From positions 1 to 49,497 of the forward strand of contig JBBQNJ010000031.1 in NCBI GenBank assembly GCA_038329845.1: 49,497 nt of DNA, written 5' to 3'. How positions within the stretch are numbered: position 1 is the first letter of the stretch; every line of letters begins with the position of its first letter. Under the pieces are notes generated by a model. It was not told the DNA's origin. It did not search any database and saw only the letters and a list, made by a program, of their open reading frames with translations. Position numbers and translations under genes: made by a program. The DNA comes from JBBQNJ01 sp038329845 (lineage in GTDB: Bacteria; Planctomycetota; Phycisphaerae; Tepidisphaerales; Tepidisphaeraceae). Positions 7,940 to 15,877 of the stretch are shown here, piece after piece.

Positions 7940-8806
7940 TCAGTCACGCACGACGGTGAACAACCGCTGCGTGCCATCTCTGCCATATCCCTGTTGTTGA
8001 GCCTTTACGAAAAGCGCATAAACGAGGCGTGCGGCCGGAAGATCGAGGTTGGTCTCTCGCATCGCCTGGATGACGAGGTTCAAATCCTTCAGTTGCAGAT
8101 CGACCATGAAGCCGGGAGAAAAATCGCCCGCGACCATTTTCGGTCCCAGGTGGTTCCACTGCCATGACGCCGCGGCACCGCCGCCGAGGGCGTCGAGGGT
8201 CTTGCTCAGGTCCAGGCCGTTCACCTGCGCGAAGGCCAACGCTTCGCAGGCGGCCATGTTGTTGATCGTCACGAGAATCTGATTGACCAGTTTCGTGAGT
8301 TGGCCGGTGCCGCTAGGCCCACAATGGGTGATGGTCTTGCCCATGAGCCGAAAGAGCGGCAGGACGCTGGAGAACGCGGTCGGATCGCCGCCGACCATGA
8401 TGGAGAGCGAGGCATTTTTCGCGCCCATATCACCGCCAGACACCGGCGCATCGAGTAGGGCAGCGCCGTTTTCGGCCAGTCGGCGGGCCATCCCGCGCGT
8501 CGCCGAGGGCGAAATGGTCGAGTGGTCCACCACGATCAGTCCCCGTCGGGCGGCGTGGGCGACGCCTTCCTCGGCGAACAGCACGTTCTCCACATCGGGC
8601 GTGTCGGGCACGCAGATGAACACCACGTCCGCCACCGCCGCCGCATCCGCCGGCGTATCGGCCCATTTGGCACCCTGCCGCAACAACTCGTCAGCCTTGG
8701 CCTTAGTCCGGGAATACACGGTCAATCCATGCCCCCCCGCGAGCAAGTGCCCGGCCATCGGCCTTCCCATGATTCCCATCCCGATAAACGCAACATTTGA
8801 AGCCAT
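7940..8806 (-). CDS. NAD(P)-dependent beta-hydroxyacid dehydrogenase (3-hydroxyisobutyrate dehydrogenase family)
   Basis: Predicted 288 residues, the usual family length. The Rossmann motif VAFIGMGIMGRPMAGHLL is at the N-terminus, the substrate-binding block LLDAPVSGGDMGAKNASLSIMVGG near residue 120, the catalytic lysine in LTKLVNQ near 170, and the C-terminal block GDFSPGFMVDLQLKDL. These proteins oxidise 3-hydroxyisobutyrate, tartronate semialdehyde, glyoxylate-type or succinic semialdehyde compounds, and the motifs alone do not settle which. The ATG at 8806 places the Rossmann strand at residue 4; the frame continues upstream to 8932 only through the REP pair at 8837-8892. No pathway neighbour is present. 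Confidence 0.88.
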   Translation of the reverse strand: MASNVAFIGMGIMGRPMAGHLLAGGHGLTVYSRTKAKADELLRQGAKWADTPADAAAVADVVFICVPDTPDVENVLFAEEGVAHAARRGLIVVDHSTISPSATRGMARRLAENGAALLDAPVSGGDMGAKNASLSIMVGGDPTAFSSVLPLFRLMGKTITHCGPSGTGQLTKLVNQILVTINNMAACEALAFAQVNGLDLSKTLDALGGGAAASWQWNHLGPKMVAGDFSPGFMVDLQLKDLNLVIQAMRETNLDLPAARLVYALFVKAQQQGYGRDGTQRLFTVVRD

Positions 8807-8836
8807 GCCCTCACTATAGTGAACCCATCTTTCCCG

Positions 8837-8892
8837 AAAAAGAAGCGCGTCCCCTTTTAACAATTGGTGAAAAAGGGGACGCGCTTCTTTTT
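8837..8892. repeat. Inverted pair of REP elements upstream of the RAYT
   Basis: Two 22-bp arms (8837-8858 and 8871-8892) are perfect reverse complements around a 12-nt loop. Each is built from an A-rich end, GAAGCGCGTCCCC and a T-run. Two further copies in the left-arm orientation lie at 9609-9631 and 9643-9665, on the other side of the RAYT gene. Perfect conservation and position make this the cognate REP of that transposase. With A- and T-runs outside the stem it could also stop transcription from both sides. Confidence 0.93.
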
Positions 8893-8930
8893 TCTTGCGG
8901 AGGCGACGGGCGCGGTGGTAAAGTGCGTCC

Positions 8931-9617
8931 ATGCCACGAAAAAGACGCCTCGCACCGGGTTGGTATTGCTACCACGTTCTCAATCGGGCTGTCGGTCGCC
9001 GCAAGCTGTTTCACAAGCCCGGAGACTACGAGGCGCTGCTGGGAATTCTCGAAGAGGCGCTGGCCCGGACGCCGACGCGCCTGCTGTCGTTCTGCGTGAT
9101 GCCCAACCATTGGCACATGATCCTTTGGCCCCGGACCGATGGGGAGCTGACCTCCTTCATGCGGTGGTTCACGCAGACCCATTCTCAGCGATATCACGCC
9201 TTCCATCAGACGACCGGGACCGGACCGCTCTACCAGGGGCGTTTTAAGAGTTTTCCCTTGGAAAACGACGAACATTTCCTAGTCTGCGCTCGTTATATCG
9301 AGCGAAATCCCCTGCGATCGGGACTGGTTCGCCGAGCCGAGAACTGGGCGTGGAGTTCGCTGCATCTGCGCCGATCCCGGCCCAAATTGGCCGAGCGACT
9401 CCTGAGCGAATGGCCCATCGATGCGCCCCACGACTGGGTCGAAGAGGTCAACGCGGCGCAGCCGCAGCAGCAGATCGAAGCCCTGCGACTGAGCATCGTT
9501 CGCGGCAGGCCGTTCGGCTCGCAAAGTTGGACGGCACGGACGGCCGGAACGCTGGATCTGAATCATACGTTGCAGCCTCGCGGACGCCCGCGCAAGTCGC
9601 CGGAACCGAAAAAATAA
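8931..9617 (+). CDS. REP-associated tyrosine transposase (RAYT, Y1/IS200-like)
   Basis: An intact 228-residue RAYT of the HUH endonuclease superfamily, which nicks and joins single-stranded DNA at REP sequences. Seen: N-terminal YHVLNRAVGRRKLFHK, the metal-binding histidines H60 and H62 in MPNHWHMI, the catalytic tyrosine motif ARYIERNPLRSGLV (Y122), and GPLYQGRFKSFPL between them. The C-terminus (residues 150-228) is a longer extension ending in basic QPRGRPRKSPEPKK. REPs flank it on both sides within about 50 bp upstream and overlapping its own stop codon, so it forms a REP-RAYT-REP unit. Key residues are all present, so it could be active on REPs here and elsewhere in the genome. It is only distantly similar to the two remnants at 1.4-1.9 kb, so at least two RAYT lineages have been present. 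Confidence 0.95.
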   Translation: MPRKRRLAPGWYCYHVLNRAVGRRKLFHKPGDYEALLGILEEALARTPTRLLSFCVMPNHWHMILWPRTDGELTSFMRWFTQTHSQRYHAFHQTTGTGPLYQGRFKSFPLENDEHFLVCARYIERNPLRSGLVRRAENWAWSSLHLRRSRPKLAERLLSEWPIDAPHDWVEEVNAAQPQQQIEALRLSIVRGRPFGSQSWTARTAGTLDLNHTLQPRGRPRKSPEPKK

Positions 9618-9665
9618 GCGCGTCCCCTTTTTACGCAGGGGGAAAAAGAAGCGCGTCCCCTTTTT
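9609..9665 (+). repeat. Tandem direct REP elements downstream of the RAYT
   Basis: Two copies of the AAGCGCGTCCCCTTTTT REP, at 9609-9631 and 9643-9665, lie head to tail 34 bp apart. The first overlaps the RAYT stop codon. Both are in the orientation of the left arm upstream (8837), so the unit has three REPs one way and one the other. Confidence 0.9.
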
Positions 9666-9755
9666 GCAATGGGGGGTGGGCGGGGCGCGGGCAGATAACC
9701 GCTTTTTGCAGAGGGTGGGGGTTGGCGGGGCGGGGAGATGGGGTAAGATCAGGCG

Positions 9756-10577
9756 ATGGAAAAAGCGATGCGGATCGGGTCGTTCGAGATTCACAACCGG
9801 CTGTTCGTGGGCACGGGCAAGTACGCCGATCACGAGGTCATGCGAAAGGCGCTGGACGCCAGCGGGTGCGAGGTAGTCACCGTCGCGGTCCGGCGGGAGC
9901 GATTGATCGACGCCCAGGGCCGAAGTCTACTGGACAGCCTCGATCTGCGGCGCTATGTGATCCTGCCCAATACCGCCGGATGCTTCAGCGCCGACGATGC
10001 GATCCGCGTGGCGATGCTCGGGCGCGAACTGCTGGAAAAGCAGAAGAATCCGGGCGCTGGCTGGGTCAAGCTCGAGGTGCTGGGAGACACCAAGACACTT
10101 CTGGCCGACCCGGTCGGCACGATCGAAGCGACGCGCGAGCTGGTGAAAGAAGGGTTCACCGTCCTGGCCTATACCAGCGACGATCCGCGGAGCGCCGTGC
10201 GGATCAAAGAAGCGGGCGCCGCGGCGGTAATGCCCGCCGGAAGTCCCATCGGCTCGGGCCAGGGGGTGCTAAATCCCCTGAACATCTCCCTGTGCCTGGA
10301 ACTGCTCAAGGACGGCGATCCCGCGTACCCGGTGATCGTCGATGCCGGGGTGGGTACGGCTTCGGACGTGACCATCGCCATGGAACTCGGTGCCGACGGG
10401 GTGCTGTTGAACACCGGCGTTGCACACGCCAAAGACCCGGTGATGATGGCCACGGCGATGCGTCACGCCCTGGAATCCGGGCGGCTGGCGCACCTCGCCG
10501 GGCGCATCGGCAAGAAGCGCTACGCCACGGCGTCAAGCCCGTTCGACGGGGTGATCAGCTATATTCCGGGTGAATAG
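9756..10577 (+). CDS. thiG: Thiazole synthase ThiG
   Basis: A 273-residue TIM-barrel enzyme that joins 1-deoxyxylulose-5-phosphate, dehydroglycine and ThiS-thiocarboxylate sulphur into the thiazole of thiamine. Motifs: FVGTGKYADHEVMRKAL, EVVTVAVRR, LPNTAGCFSADDAIR, the Schiff-base lysine (K105) in VKLEVLGD, PVGTIEAT, GSPIGSGQGVLNP, VIVDAGVGTASD and GADGVLLNTGVAHAKDP. Length and motifs are complete. The ATG at 9756 is used; ATG 9768 is an alternative. No thiS, thiF, thiH/thiO or thiE is nearby and no THI-box riboswitch could be made out in the short upstream space, which is filled by REPs. It converges on lipA, another sulphur-cofactor gene, across the minisatellite. Confidence 0.96.
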   Translation: MEKAMRIGSFEIHNRLFVGTGKYADHEVMRKALDASGCEVVTVAVRRERLIDAQGRSLLDSLDLRRYVILPNTAGCFSADDAIRVAMLGRELLEKQKNPGAGWVKLEVLGDTKTLLADPVGTIEATRELVKEGFTVLAYTSDDPRSAVRIKEAGAAAVMPAGSPIGSGQGVLNPLNISLCLELLKDGDPAYPVIVDAGVGTASDVTIAMELGADGVLLNTGVAHAKDPVMMATAMRHALESGRLAHLAGRIGKKRYATASSPFDGVISYIPGE

Positions 10578-10607
10578 AACGTCGCCGGTCTCTGCCGGCG
10601 GGCAATC

Positions 10608-10872
10608 GCGTCGCAGCGTTCACGCCGGGGCTGGGTCGGGACTTTCACACCGTCGCTGCGTCGCAGCGTTCACGCCGGCACGACGGGACTTTCACACCGT
10701 CGCTGCGTCGTAGCGTTCACGCCGGCACGACGAGCCTTTCACATCGGCGCTGCGTCGCGGGCGTTCACGCCGGCACGACAAGACTTTCGTATCGGCGCTG
10801 CGTCGCGGCGTTCACGTCGGGGCTGGGTCGGAGCTTTGACACCGGCGCTGCCTTCGGGGTTTCACACCGATG
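10608..10872. repeat. Minisatellite of 47-50 bp units between thiG and lipA
   Basis: Five full units start at 10608, 10658, 10705, 10752 and 10800 (lengths 50, 47, 47, 48, 50), with a partial sixth at 10850. Each begins GCGTCGCAGCGTTCACGCC, continues with GGCACGACGGGACTTTCACA or a GGGCTGGGTCGG variant, and ends CCGGCGCT or CCGTCGCT. Each junction forms the dyad CGCTGCG-T-CGCAGCG or a variant. Changing unit length rules out a coding repeat. It fills the whole space between the convergent gene ends, so several small hairpins could end both transcripts. Confidence 0.9.
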
Positions 10873-10883
10873 TGGAGAGGCAA

Positions 10884-11840
10884 TCACGCCGTCACGGCGG
10901 CGTGAGCATCGACCTGGCGCTCGGCATGGTAGGAGCTGCGCACCAGCGGTCCGGCCTCGACGTGACGCAGACCCTTGTCCTGGCCGCGCTGTTTCCACGA
11001 TGCGAACTCATCAGGGTGTACCCACCGTTCCACCGGCAGGTGCGCGGTCGTCGGCTGGAGATATTGCCCGAGGGTGAAAATGTCGCAGCCAAGCGACACC
11101 AGATCATCTAGCACGCGATCGATTTCCTCGGATTCCTCGCCCAATCCCAACATCATGCCGGTCTTGGTAACAAAGCCCTGGGCCTTGGATCGCGTGAGCA
11201 GTTCGAGGCTGCGCAGGTAGGCCGCCTGCGGTCGCACTCGCGGATACAGCCGGGGAACCGTTTCGACGTTGTGGTTGAGAATGTCCGGCCGCGCATCCAG
11301 CACCGCTTGCAGCGCCCGGGCATCGCCGCGGAAATCGGGGATCAGTACTTCGATTGTCGTTTGTGGGCTGGTGTGGCGAATCTGTCGGATTGTCTCGGCC
11401 CAGACGCCGGCACCCCCATCGGGGAGTTCATCGCGGTTGACGCTGGTCAGCACGGCATGGCGCAGACGCATCGACGCCACCGCCTCACCAACCCGGCGCG
11501 GCTCATCCAGATCGAGCGTCGGGGGGCGCCCCGTGGCGATATGGCAGAACCCGCACGAGCGGGTGCAGACATCGCCGAGGATCATTAACGTGGCCGTCCC
11601 ATGGGCCCAGCACTCGCCCATGTTGGGGCACTTGGCGCTCTGGCAGACCGTGTGCAGGTTGCGGCGATTGACCAGCTCGAGCAGCCGAGCGTACTTCTCC
11701 CCGGCGGGCATTTTCATTTTCAGCCAGCCGGGCTTTCGCAAGGTCGGCGCGGCTTGCACCGAGCCGCAACCATTGAGCCCCGGTGGGTTTGACAGAAGTT
11801 GCGGGAGCGATACCTTCATTTTTTTCGCCGTGAGCGTCAT
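10884..11840 (-). CDS. lipA: Lipoyl synthase LipA
   Basis: Predicted 318-residue radical-SAM enzyme that inserts two sulphurs into octanoyl groups on carrier proteins. Both iron-sulphur sites are complete: the auxiliary cluster C66-X4-C71-X5-C77 (CQSAKCPNMGEC) and the radical-SAM C92-X3-C96-X2-C99 (CTRSCGFC). The C-terminal RSSYHAE supplies the conserved serine ligand. Other blocks: AVLTSVNRDELPDGGA, LIPDFRGD, NHNVETVPRLYPRVRP, KTGMMLGLGE and LGQYLQPT. ATG 11840 is used; ATG 11819 is possible, and the frame is open to 11936. It is divergent from the D-2-hydroxyacid dehydrogenase with under 50 bp between the starts. No lipB is in the window. Confidence 0.96.
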   Translation of the reverse strand: MTLTAKKMKVSLPQLLSNPPGLNGCGSVQAAPTLRKPGWLKMKMPAGEKYARLLELVNRRNLHTVCQSAKCPNMGECWAHGTATLMILGDVCTRSCGFCHIATGRPPTLDLDEPRRVGEAVASMRLRHAVLTSVNRDELPDGGAGVWAETIRQIRHTSPQTTIEVLIPDFRGDARALQAVLDARPDILNHNVETVPRLYPRVRPQAAYLRSLELLTRSKAQGFVTKTGMMLGLGEESEEIDRVLDDLVSLGCDIFTLGQYLQPTTAHLPVERWVHPDEFASWKQRGQDKGLRHVEAGPLVRSSYHAERQVDAHAAVTA

Positions 11841-11888
11841 CCATGTTGGATCGACGCCCCGAGGCGGAGAATTGTAGGGAAAGCGCGT

Positions 11889-12887
11889 ATGGCAGGCAAA
11901 CCGGTGGTGGCGATGGTGCTTTCGCCGCAGGTTCACGAGTCGATGTTCCGCCAGGACGACCTGGCGCGCCTGGGGTCGGCGGCGCGGATCGTCGGTCCCT
12001 CGGCCGACGCTGCCTCGCGCGAGGAGTTGCTGCGCGATGCCACGGTGGCGATCACCGGCTGGGGATCGCCGTGTTTTGACGCCGATCTGCTCAAAGCCGC
12101 GCCGCAGCTAAGATTCATCGCCTATAGCGCCGGATCGGTCAAAAACCTGGTGTCCGATGCGATGTACGATCGCGGCATCCGCATCAGCACCTCGGCTTCG
12201 GCCAACGCCCTGCCGGTGGCCCATTTCACGATCGCCATGATGATTAGTCTGCTCAAGCAGACGCCGTGGCTGTCGACGGCTTATGCGCGCGGCGACCAGG
12301 AGACAGTCCGCGCCCGCAAGCCGCTGGCGCGCGAGCTGCAGGACATCGCCGTGGGGATCATCGGCGCCTCGCGGGTGGGGCGCGAAGTGATCCGGCTGCT
12401 GCGCGGGTTTCCCGGGGTGCGGATTCGTCTCTACGACCCGATGCTCAACGACGCGGCGGGTCGTGAACTTGGAGTCGAATTGTGCGACTTGGAAGATGCC
12501 TGCCGGTGCGAGGTGGTGTCGATTCACGCCCCGAAAATTCCCCAGACCTATCACATGTTCAACGCCCGCACGCTGGCGCTTTTGCCGGATCACGCGGTAT
12601 TGATCAACACGGCCCGGGGGGCGCTGGTGGACGAGCAGGCGCTGGTCGCGGAGATGCACCGGCGTCCGCTTTATGTGGCGTTGGATGTAACCGATCCGGA
12701 ACCGCCCGCCGCCGATTCGCCGCTGCGTCGCGAGCCGAACATCATCCTCACTCCGCACATCGCCGGGGCGCTTCAGCAGGCCCGTCGCGACATGGGCAAG
12801 CTGGCGATCGACGAGACGCTGCGGTTTCTCAAGGGCGAGCCGCTCGAGCATGAAGTAACCCGGGAAATGCTCGCCTCGCAGGCCTGA
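11889..12887 (+). CDS. D-2-hydroxyacid dehydrogenase (NAD-binding)
   Basis: Predicted 332 residues. The family signs are the NAD-binding loop VGIIGASRVGREVIRLL, the catalytic arginine region LINTARGALVDEQALV, the DVTDPEPP block and LTPHIAG with the catalytic histidine. The nucleotide loop reads GASRVG rather than the common GxGxIG, a small departure. Substrate (phosphoglycerate, glycerate, lactate-type) cannot be assigned; the lack of an ACT domain argues against full-length SerA. The ATG at 11889 follows a GGGAAAG that can serve as ribosome-binding site; the frame is open to 11799. It shares a very short divergent promoter region with lipA. Confidence 0.88.
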   Translation: MAGKPVVAMVLSPQVHESMFRQDDLARLGSAARIVGPSADAASREELLRDATVAITGWGSPCFDADLLKAAPQLRFIAYSAGSVKNLVSDAMYDRGIRISTSASANALPVAHFTIAMMISLLKQTPWLSTAYARGDQETVRARKPLARELQDIAVGIIGASRVGREVIRLLRGFPGVRIRLYDPMLNDAAGRELGVELCDLEDACRCEVVSIHAPKIPQTYHMFNARTLALLPDHAVLINTARGALVDEQALVAEMHRRPLYVALDVTDPEPPAADSPLRREPNIILTPHIAGALQQARRDMGKLAIDETLRFLKGEPLEHEVTREMLASQA

Positions 12888-13004
12888 AACGCGCGCGCCG
12901 GGTCGCGTTGCAGGCCGCAAATGCCCAGGGGCTAACTCAATACGGTGGCGATTCAATCGCCCTTGTGCCGCCGGTGCCCTACTCGCCGGCGATTCCAACA
13001 TCGC

Positions 13005-13024
13005 CGCCGGTCAGGACACCGGCG
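13005..13024. terminator. GC-rich hairpin between convergent genes
   Basis: CGCCGGT (13005-13011) pairs perfectly with ACCGGCG (13018-13024) around CAGGAC. It lies in the 222-bp gap where the dehydrogenase and rsmH converge. There is no T-run after it in either direction, so an intrinsic stop is only possible. The rest of the gap (12888-13109) shows nothing else. Confidence 0.35.
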
Positions 13025-13109
13025 CCACTTCATCCGTGGCATTCGGACGCGATCTCTTTCTTGAATGAACCCAGTTTGCCAGGAACACGCGCTATACCAA
13101 ACGCCCACG

Positions 13110-14039
13110 CTATATCCGCCGAACGATGCGCAGCTTCGCCGACCGCGCGCGGGGGTTGGCCCGCACTTCCGAGTCGTCCGGACCGACCGGTTTGCGGGTG
13201 ATCAGTTCGAAGATCCCGCTCTGCGCCCCGGCCCGAAACGACTGCTTGACCAGCCGATCCTCGATCGAATGAAACGTGATGATCCCCGCCCGCCCGCGGG
13301 GCGCCAGACAGGCGGGGATCGCTTCGAGCAGCGCCTTGAGGTTCTCCCGTTCCTGGTTCACGGCCATTCGCAACGCCATGAAGGTGCGCGTTGCCGGATC
13401 GATCCGGTCGGGCGGGCCGGGCCGGCGCACGGCGGCGTAGACATCGCGGACGATGCCCGCCAGTTCATCCGTGCGCCGCAGCGGCGATACACGTCGGGCG
13501 GCGCAGACGGCGCGGGCGATCCGGCGAGAAAGCCGCTCATCGGCCAGTTGATACAGCAGGTCGGCCAAGTCATCTTCACGAAGCGAGTTGACGATATCCG
13601 CCGCCGTGCGGGTTAGCCGGGGGTCGATCCGCATGTCCAGCGGCATCGGCGCGGCGAAGCTCAAGCCGTAACTGGGATCGAACAACTGGTTGGTGCTTAG
13701 GCCCAGGTCAGCCAGCAGAAGATCAGCGCATCGGCCCCCCGCCACGTTCAGCACCTCGGGAAGCTGCGCAAAGTTGGCATGGAAAAACCGCGCCGGAGCC
13801 GGCAATCCCTCGAGGCGCGTGCGGGCGAACTCGAGATTCCGGGGATCGACATCAAGCCCGATCAGCAATCCCGACGACCCGACGATCGGCGACAAAGCGG
13901 CGGCATGACCGGCCCGCCCGAGCGTGCAATCGACCGCCAGCATTCCCGCACCCGGCTCGAGCAGCTCGATCACCGAGCTTAGCAATACGGGGTCGTGCCC
14001 ACTTTCCGGAAGCGATGGATTAAAAGCGGTCTCGGCCAT
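13110..14039 (-). CDS. rsmH: 16S rRNA (cytosine1402-N4)-methyltransferase RsmH
   Basis: Predicted 309 residues. It N4-methylates C1402 in the decoding site. Motifs: SGHDPVLLSSVIELL at the N-terminus, the SAM-binding LAVDCTLGRAGHAAAL, LLADLGLSTNQLFDPSYGLSF (usual form DLGVSSxQLD), GFS-like PLDMRIDP, LRIAVN-like ALRMAVNQERENLKALLEAIP, and the C-terminal IITFHSIEDRLVKQSFR followed by RSAKLRIVRR. The ATG at 14039 starts just before the first block; the frame is open to 14075. The gene often heads the division-cell-wall cluster, but here it is separated from murE-murF-mraY by several kilobases and reads alone. Confidence 0.95.
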   Translation of the reverse strand: MAETAFNPSLPESGHDPVLLSSVIELLEPGAGMLAVDCTLGRAGHAAALSPIVGSSGLLIGLDVDPRNLEFARTRLEGLPAPARFFHANFAQLPEVLNVAGGRCADLLLADLGLSTNQLFDPSYGLSFAAPMPLDMRIDPRLTRTAADIVNSLREDDLADLLYQLADERLSRRIARAVCAARRVSPLRRTDELAGIVRDVYAAVRRPGPPDRIDPATRTFMALRMAVNQERENLKALLEAIPACLAPRGRAGIITFHSIEDRLVKQSFRAGAQSGIFELITRKPVGPDDSEVRANPRARSAKLRIVRRI

Positions 14040-14200
14040 CACTCGCCAGCGTACGTCCAATGCGGCATGACGCAATCCAGTTCCCTGCCGAACATTTCAG
14101 CGAACCCGAGCTTGACGCCGAGCGTAATACTAACCACGGAGCGGAGACGGCAGCGGATCGACGTGGGGATTCATTTGATACACAACGGAGTCGTGTTTTC

Positions 14201-14929
14201 ATGCAATCTGCTCAATCCCTTCCGTCCCCGCGCGACGCCTCGCTGATGCGCGAGTTGTTCTTGAACCCCCTCGTCGAATCGCGCCGGATCAACGCGGCCC
14301 CGGGGCATGTGATTCATCACCCCACCGACCCGGCGACGAACGTTTACTACATACATCGCGGCGAGGTGCGCCTTTACCAGCAAGGGTCGGATCGCGATCG
14401 CCTGCTGGGGATTCTCGGCGATGGCGACTGGTTTGGATCCGCCGCGTTGGCGCGTTTACCGCATCATGGGCGCCGGGCGGTGGCGGTCAGCGACTCGATC
14501 ATTTCCGAGGTCACGGTCGAATCGCTGATGAGTCTGCTGCCGGTTCAACCGCAGGCAGCGGAAGAGCTGGTACGACAGTTGGCCTCGAAGCTCGAATCGG
14601 CGCGGGATGACGCCGGCGAGCTGGTCTTCGCCGATTGCAATCAACGGCTGATTCGCACGCTCATCCGGTTCAGCTCTTCGGCGGCGGCCTCGACGAGCAA
14701 CGATCAGGAAGTGGTCCTGCGAATCACGCACGACCAGTTGGCCCAGGCGGTGGGCGCGGCGCGGGAAACGGTGAGTCTGGCACTGACGCAGTTGCGGATT
14801 CGCAATCTCCTGAAAACAGGCCGAAATCGCTTGACCTTCCATCCCGAAGTCCTGCGCCGCTTCGCCGATCGCCAGTCCGCGCGGGCATCGACGCCTTGCC
14901 CGCAAACGCCCGAAGCGCAGGTAGCCTAA
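14201..14929 (+). CDS. Crp/Fnr family transcriptional regulator
   Basis: Predicted 242 residues: a cyclic-nucleotide-binding-type beta-roll (INAAPGHVIHHP, VYYIHRGEVRLYQQ, ILGDGDWFGSAAL) followed by a long helix and a Crp-type winged helix (RITHDQLAQAVGAARETVSLAL with the wing LKTGRNRLTF). There is no cysteine set for an iron-sulphur cluster, so it is not a classical FNR. The beta-roll lacks the RxS cAMP pocket, so the ligand is unknown. The ATG at 14201 is chosen because residues encoded upstream (to 14060) are not family-like and overlap the divergent rsmH leader. It may regulate itself or rsmH; no operator was identified. Confidence 0.88.
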   Translation: MQSAQSLPSPRDASLMRELFLNPLVESRRINAAPGHVIHHPTDPATNVYYIHRGEVRLYQQGSDRDRLLGILGDGDWFGSAALARLPHHGRRAVAVSDSIISEVTVESLMSLLPVQPQAAEELVRQLASKLESARDDAGELVFADCNQRLIRTLIRFSSSAAASTSNDQEVVLRITHDQLAQAVGAARETVSLALTQLRIRNLLKTGRNRLTFHPEVLRRFADRQSARASTPCPQTPEAQVA

Positions 14930-15037
14930 GGCGCAGCGAATCCGAGCCATCGCACTCACTGCGCGCGAGCGCGCCCGCCGCGACATCCTAACCCCCCGGG
15001 AGGCGCAGCGAATCCGAGCGACCACACTCACGGCGCG
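14929..15037. repeat. Two ~37-bp direct repeats 72 bp apart
   Basis: AGGCGCAGCGAATCCGAGC plus about 18 more matching bases is found at 14929-14965 and 15001-15037, with about four mismatches. They lie right after the Crp/Fnr stop codon and before the end of the SGNH gene. Origin unknown; possibly a REP-like or slippage duplication. Confidence 0.7.
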
Positions 15038-15042
15038 GCGAT

Positions 15043-15684
15043 TCATGCGGGAAGATTCGCGTCGATCAGCCGGCAGGCGATGAATCGGCCCTGGGCAACG
15101 CGCACGTCTTCCGGGAAATGCACATGATCGCAATAGAGGTCGCTCGGCCTGCGTGCCAGCGCGACGGTGAACGCGAACAAGTCGATCGTTGGGACACGCA
15201 GTTCGGCCATCATGGAGTCTGCCGCGGCGTTGTATGTCTGGACATCGGCGGCATGACGATGGAAGTGCCGCGAGCGTGAATTGTGCCGCTCATCATCGAC
15301 GGGCGTCGTGCTAATCCACGCCACACGAACGGCCATGCGGCGAGCCACCGCGATAATCTCCCGCAGATTGGCGATGTATCGATCCAGCGGGACCTGAAGC
15401 TCGCCGGTGGCGGGATTTCGCTTAAGATCATGCAGCCCGCAGTTGATCAGCATCAGGTCCGCCGCGATGGGATCGTGCGCAAGACGATATCGCAGGTACT
15501 CCAGGACGCGGTCAGAATCGCCGCCATTGATGTTCGACACGTCAGCGGGATTGTCCAGACGCGCATCCGAACCGCCCTTGCGGTCATAGTGGAACCGCCC
15601 TGCCACGGCATCGCGCAGGTGAGGCCCATAATGGACGGAAATGCTGTCACCGAGGACGAATAGCAGGGCAAGGGGTCGAGTCAT
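15043..15684 (-). CDS. SGNH/GDSL hydrolase
   Basis: Predicted 213 residues. Block I is FVLGDSISVHYG with the nucleophile S14, block III is INCGLHDLKR (Asn replaced by His in the usual GxND), and block V is DHVHF with the Asp-His pair near residue 190. These enzymes are esterases or lipases on small esters, sugars or lipids. There is no clear signal peptide, although the N-terminus is fairly hydrophobic (RPLALLFVL), so the location is open. The ATG at 15684 fits the family; the frame is open to 15720. It lies downstream of, and on the same strand as, the UroD-like gene after a 157-bp gap with nothing recognisable. Confidence 0.78.
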   Translation of the reverse strand: MTRPLALLFVLGDSISVHYGPHLRDAVAGRFHYDRKGGSDARLDNPADVSNINGGDSDRVLEYLRYRLAHDPIAADLMLINCGLHDLKRNPATGELQVPLDRYIANLREIIAVARRMAVRVAWISTTPVDDERHNSRSRHFHRHAADVQTYNAAADSMMAELRVPTIDLFAFTVALARRPSDLYCDHVHFPEDVRVAQGRFIACRLIDANLPA

Positions 15685-15877
15685 CGGTTCGAGGCTATCG
15701 TGGTGATTACAGCAAGACACCTGTCAAAAACGTGGCCACGTCGGCCCAGCGATCCTCGACGGGATTGCCTCAGACCGCTTGCCGCCGTCAGGCCGTCGGA
15801 AGTTCGCCGCCGCGGCCAGCGCGATCGTGCGACCGGAGGCCAAGGCCCTGATTCTTCAGCAGCGCCGTATCCAGAGG

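Noticed and set aside
9610..9755. THI-box (TPP) riboswitch before thiG
   Set aside because: The leader is occupied by two REP copies and a G-rich run; no CTGAGA-type conserved core was found.
10608..10872. Possible CRISPR array
   Set aside because: Units of 47-50 bp abut each other with no unique spacers, and no cas gene is present, so it is a tandem repeat.
15721..15877. Possible small gene between the SGNH and UroD-like genes
   Set aside because: Both strands read as Arg/Pro-rich chance frames with no start signal or family.
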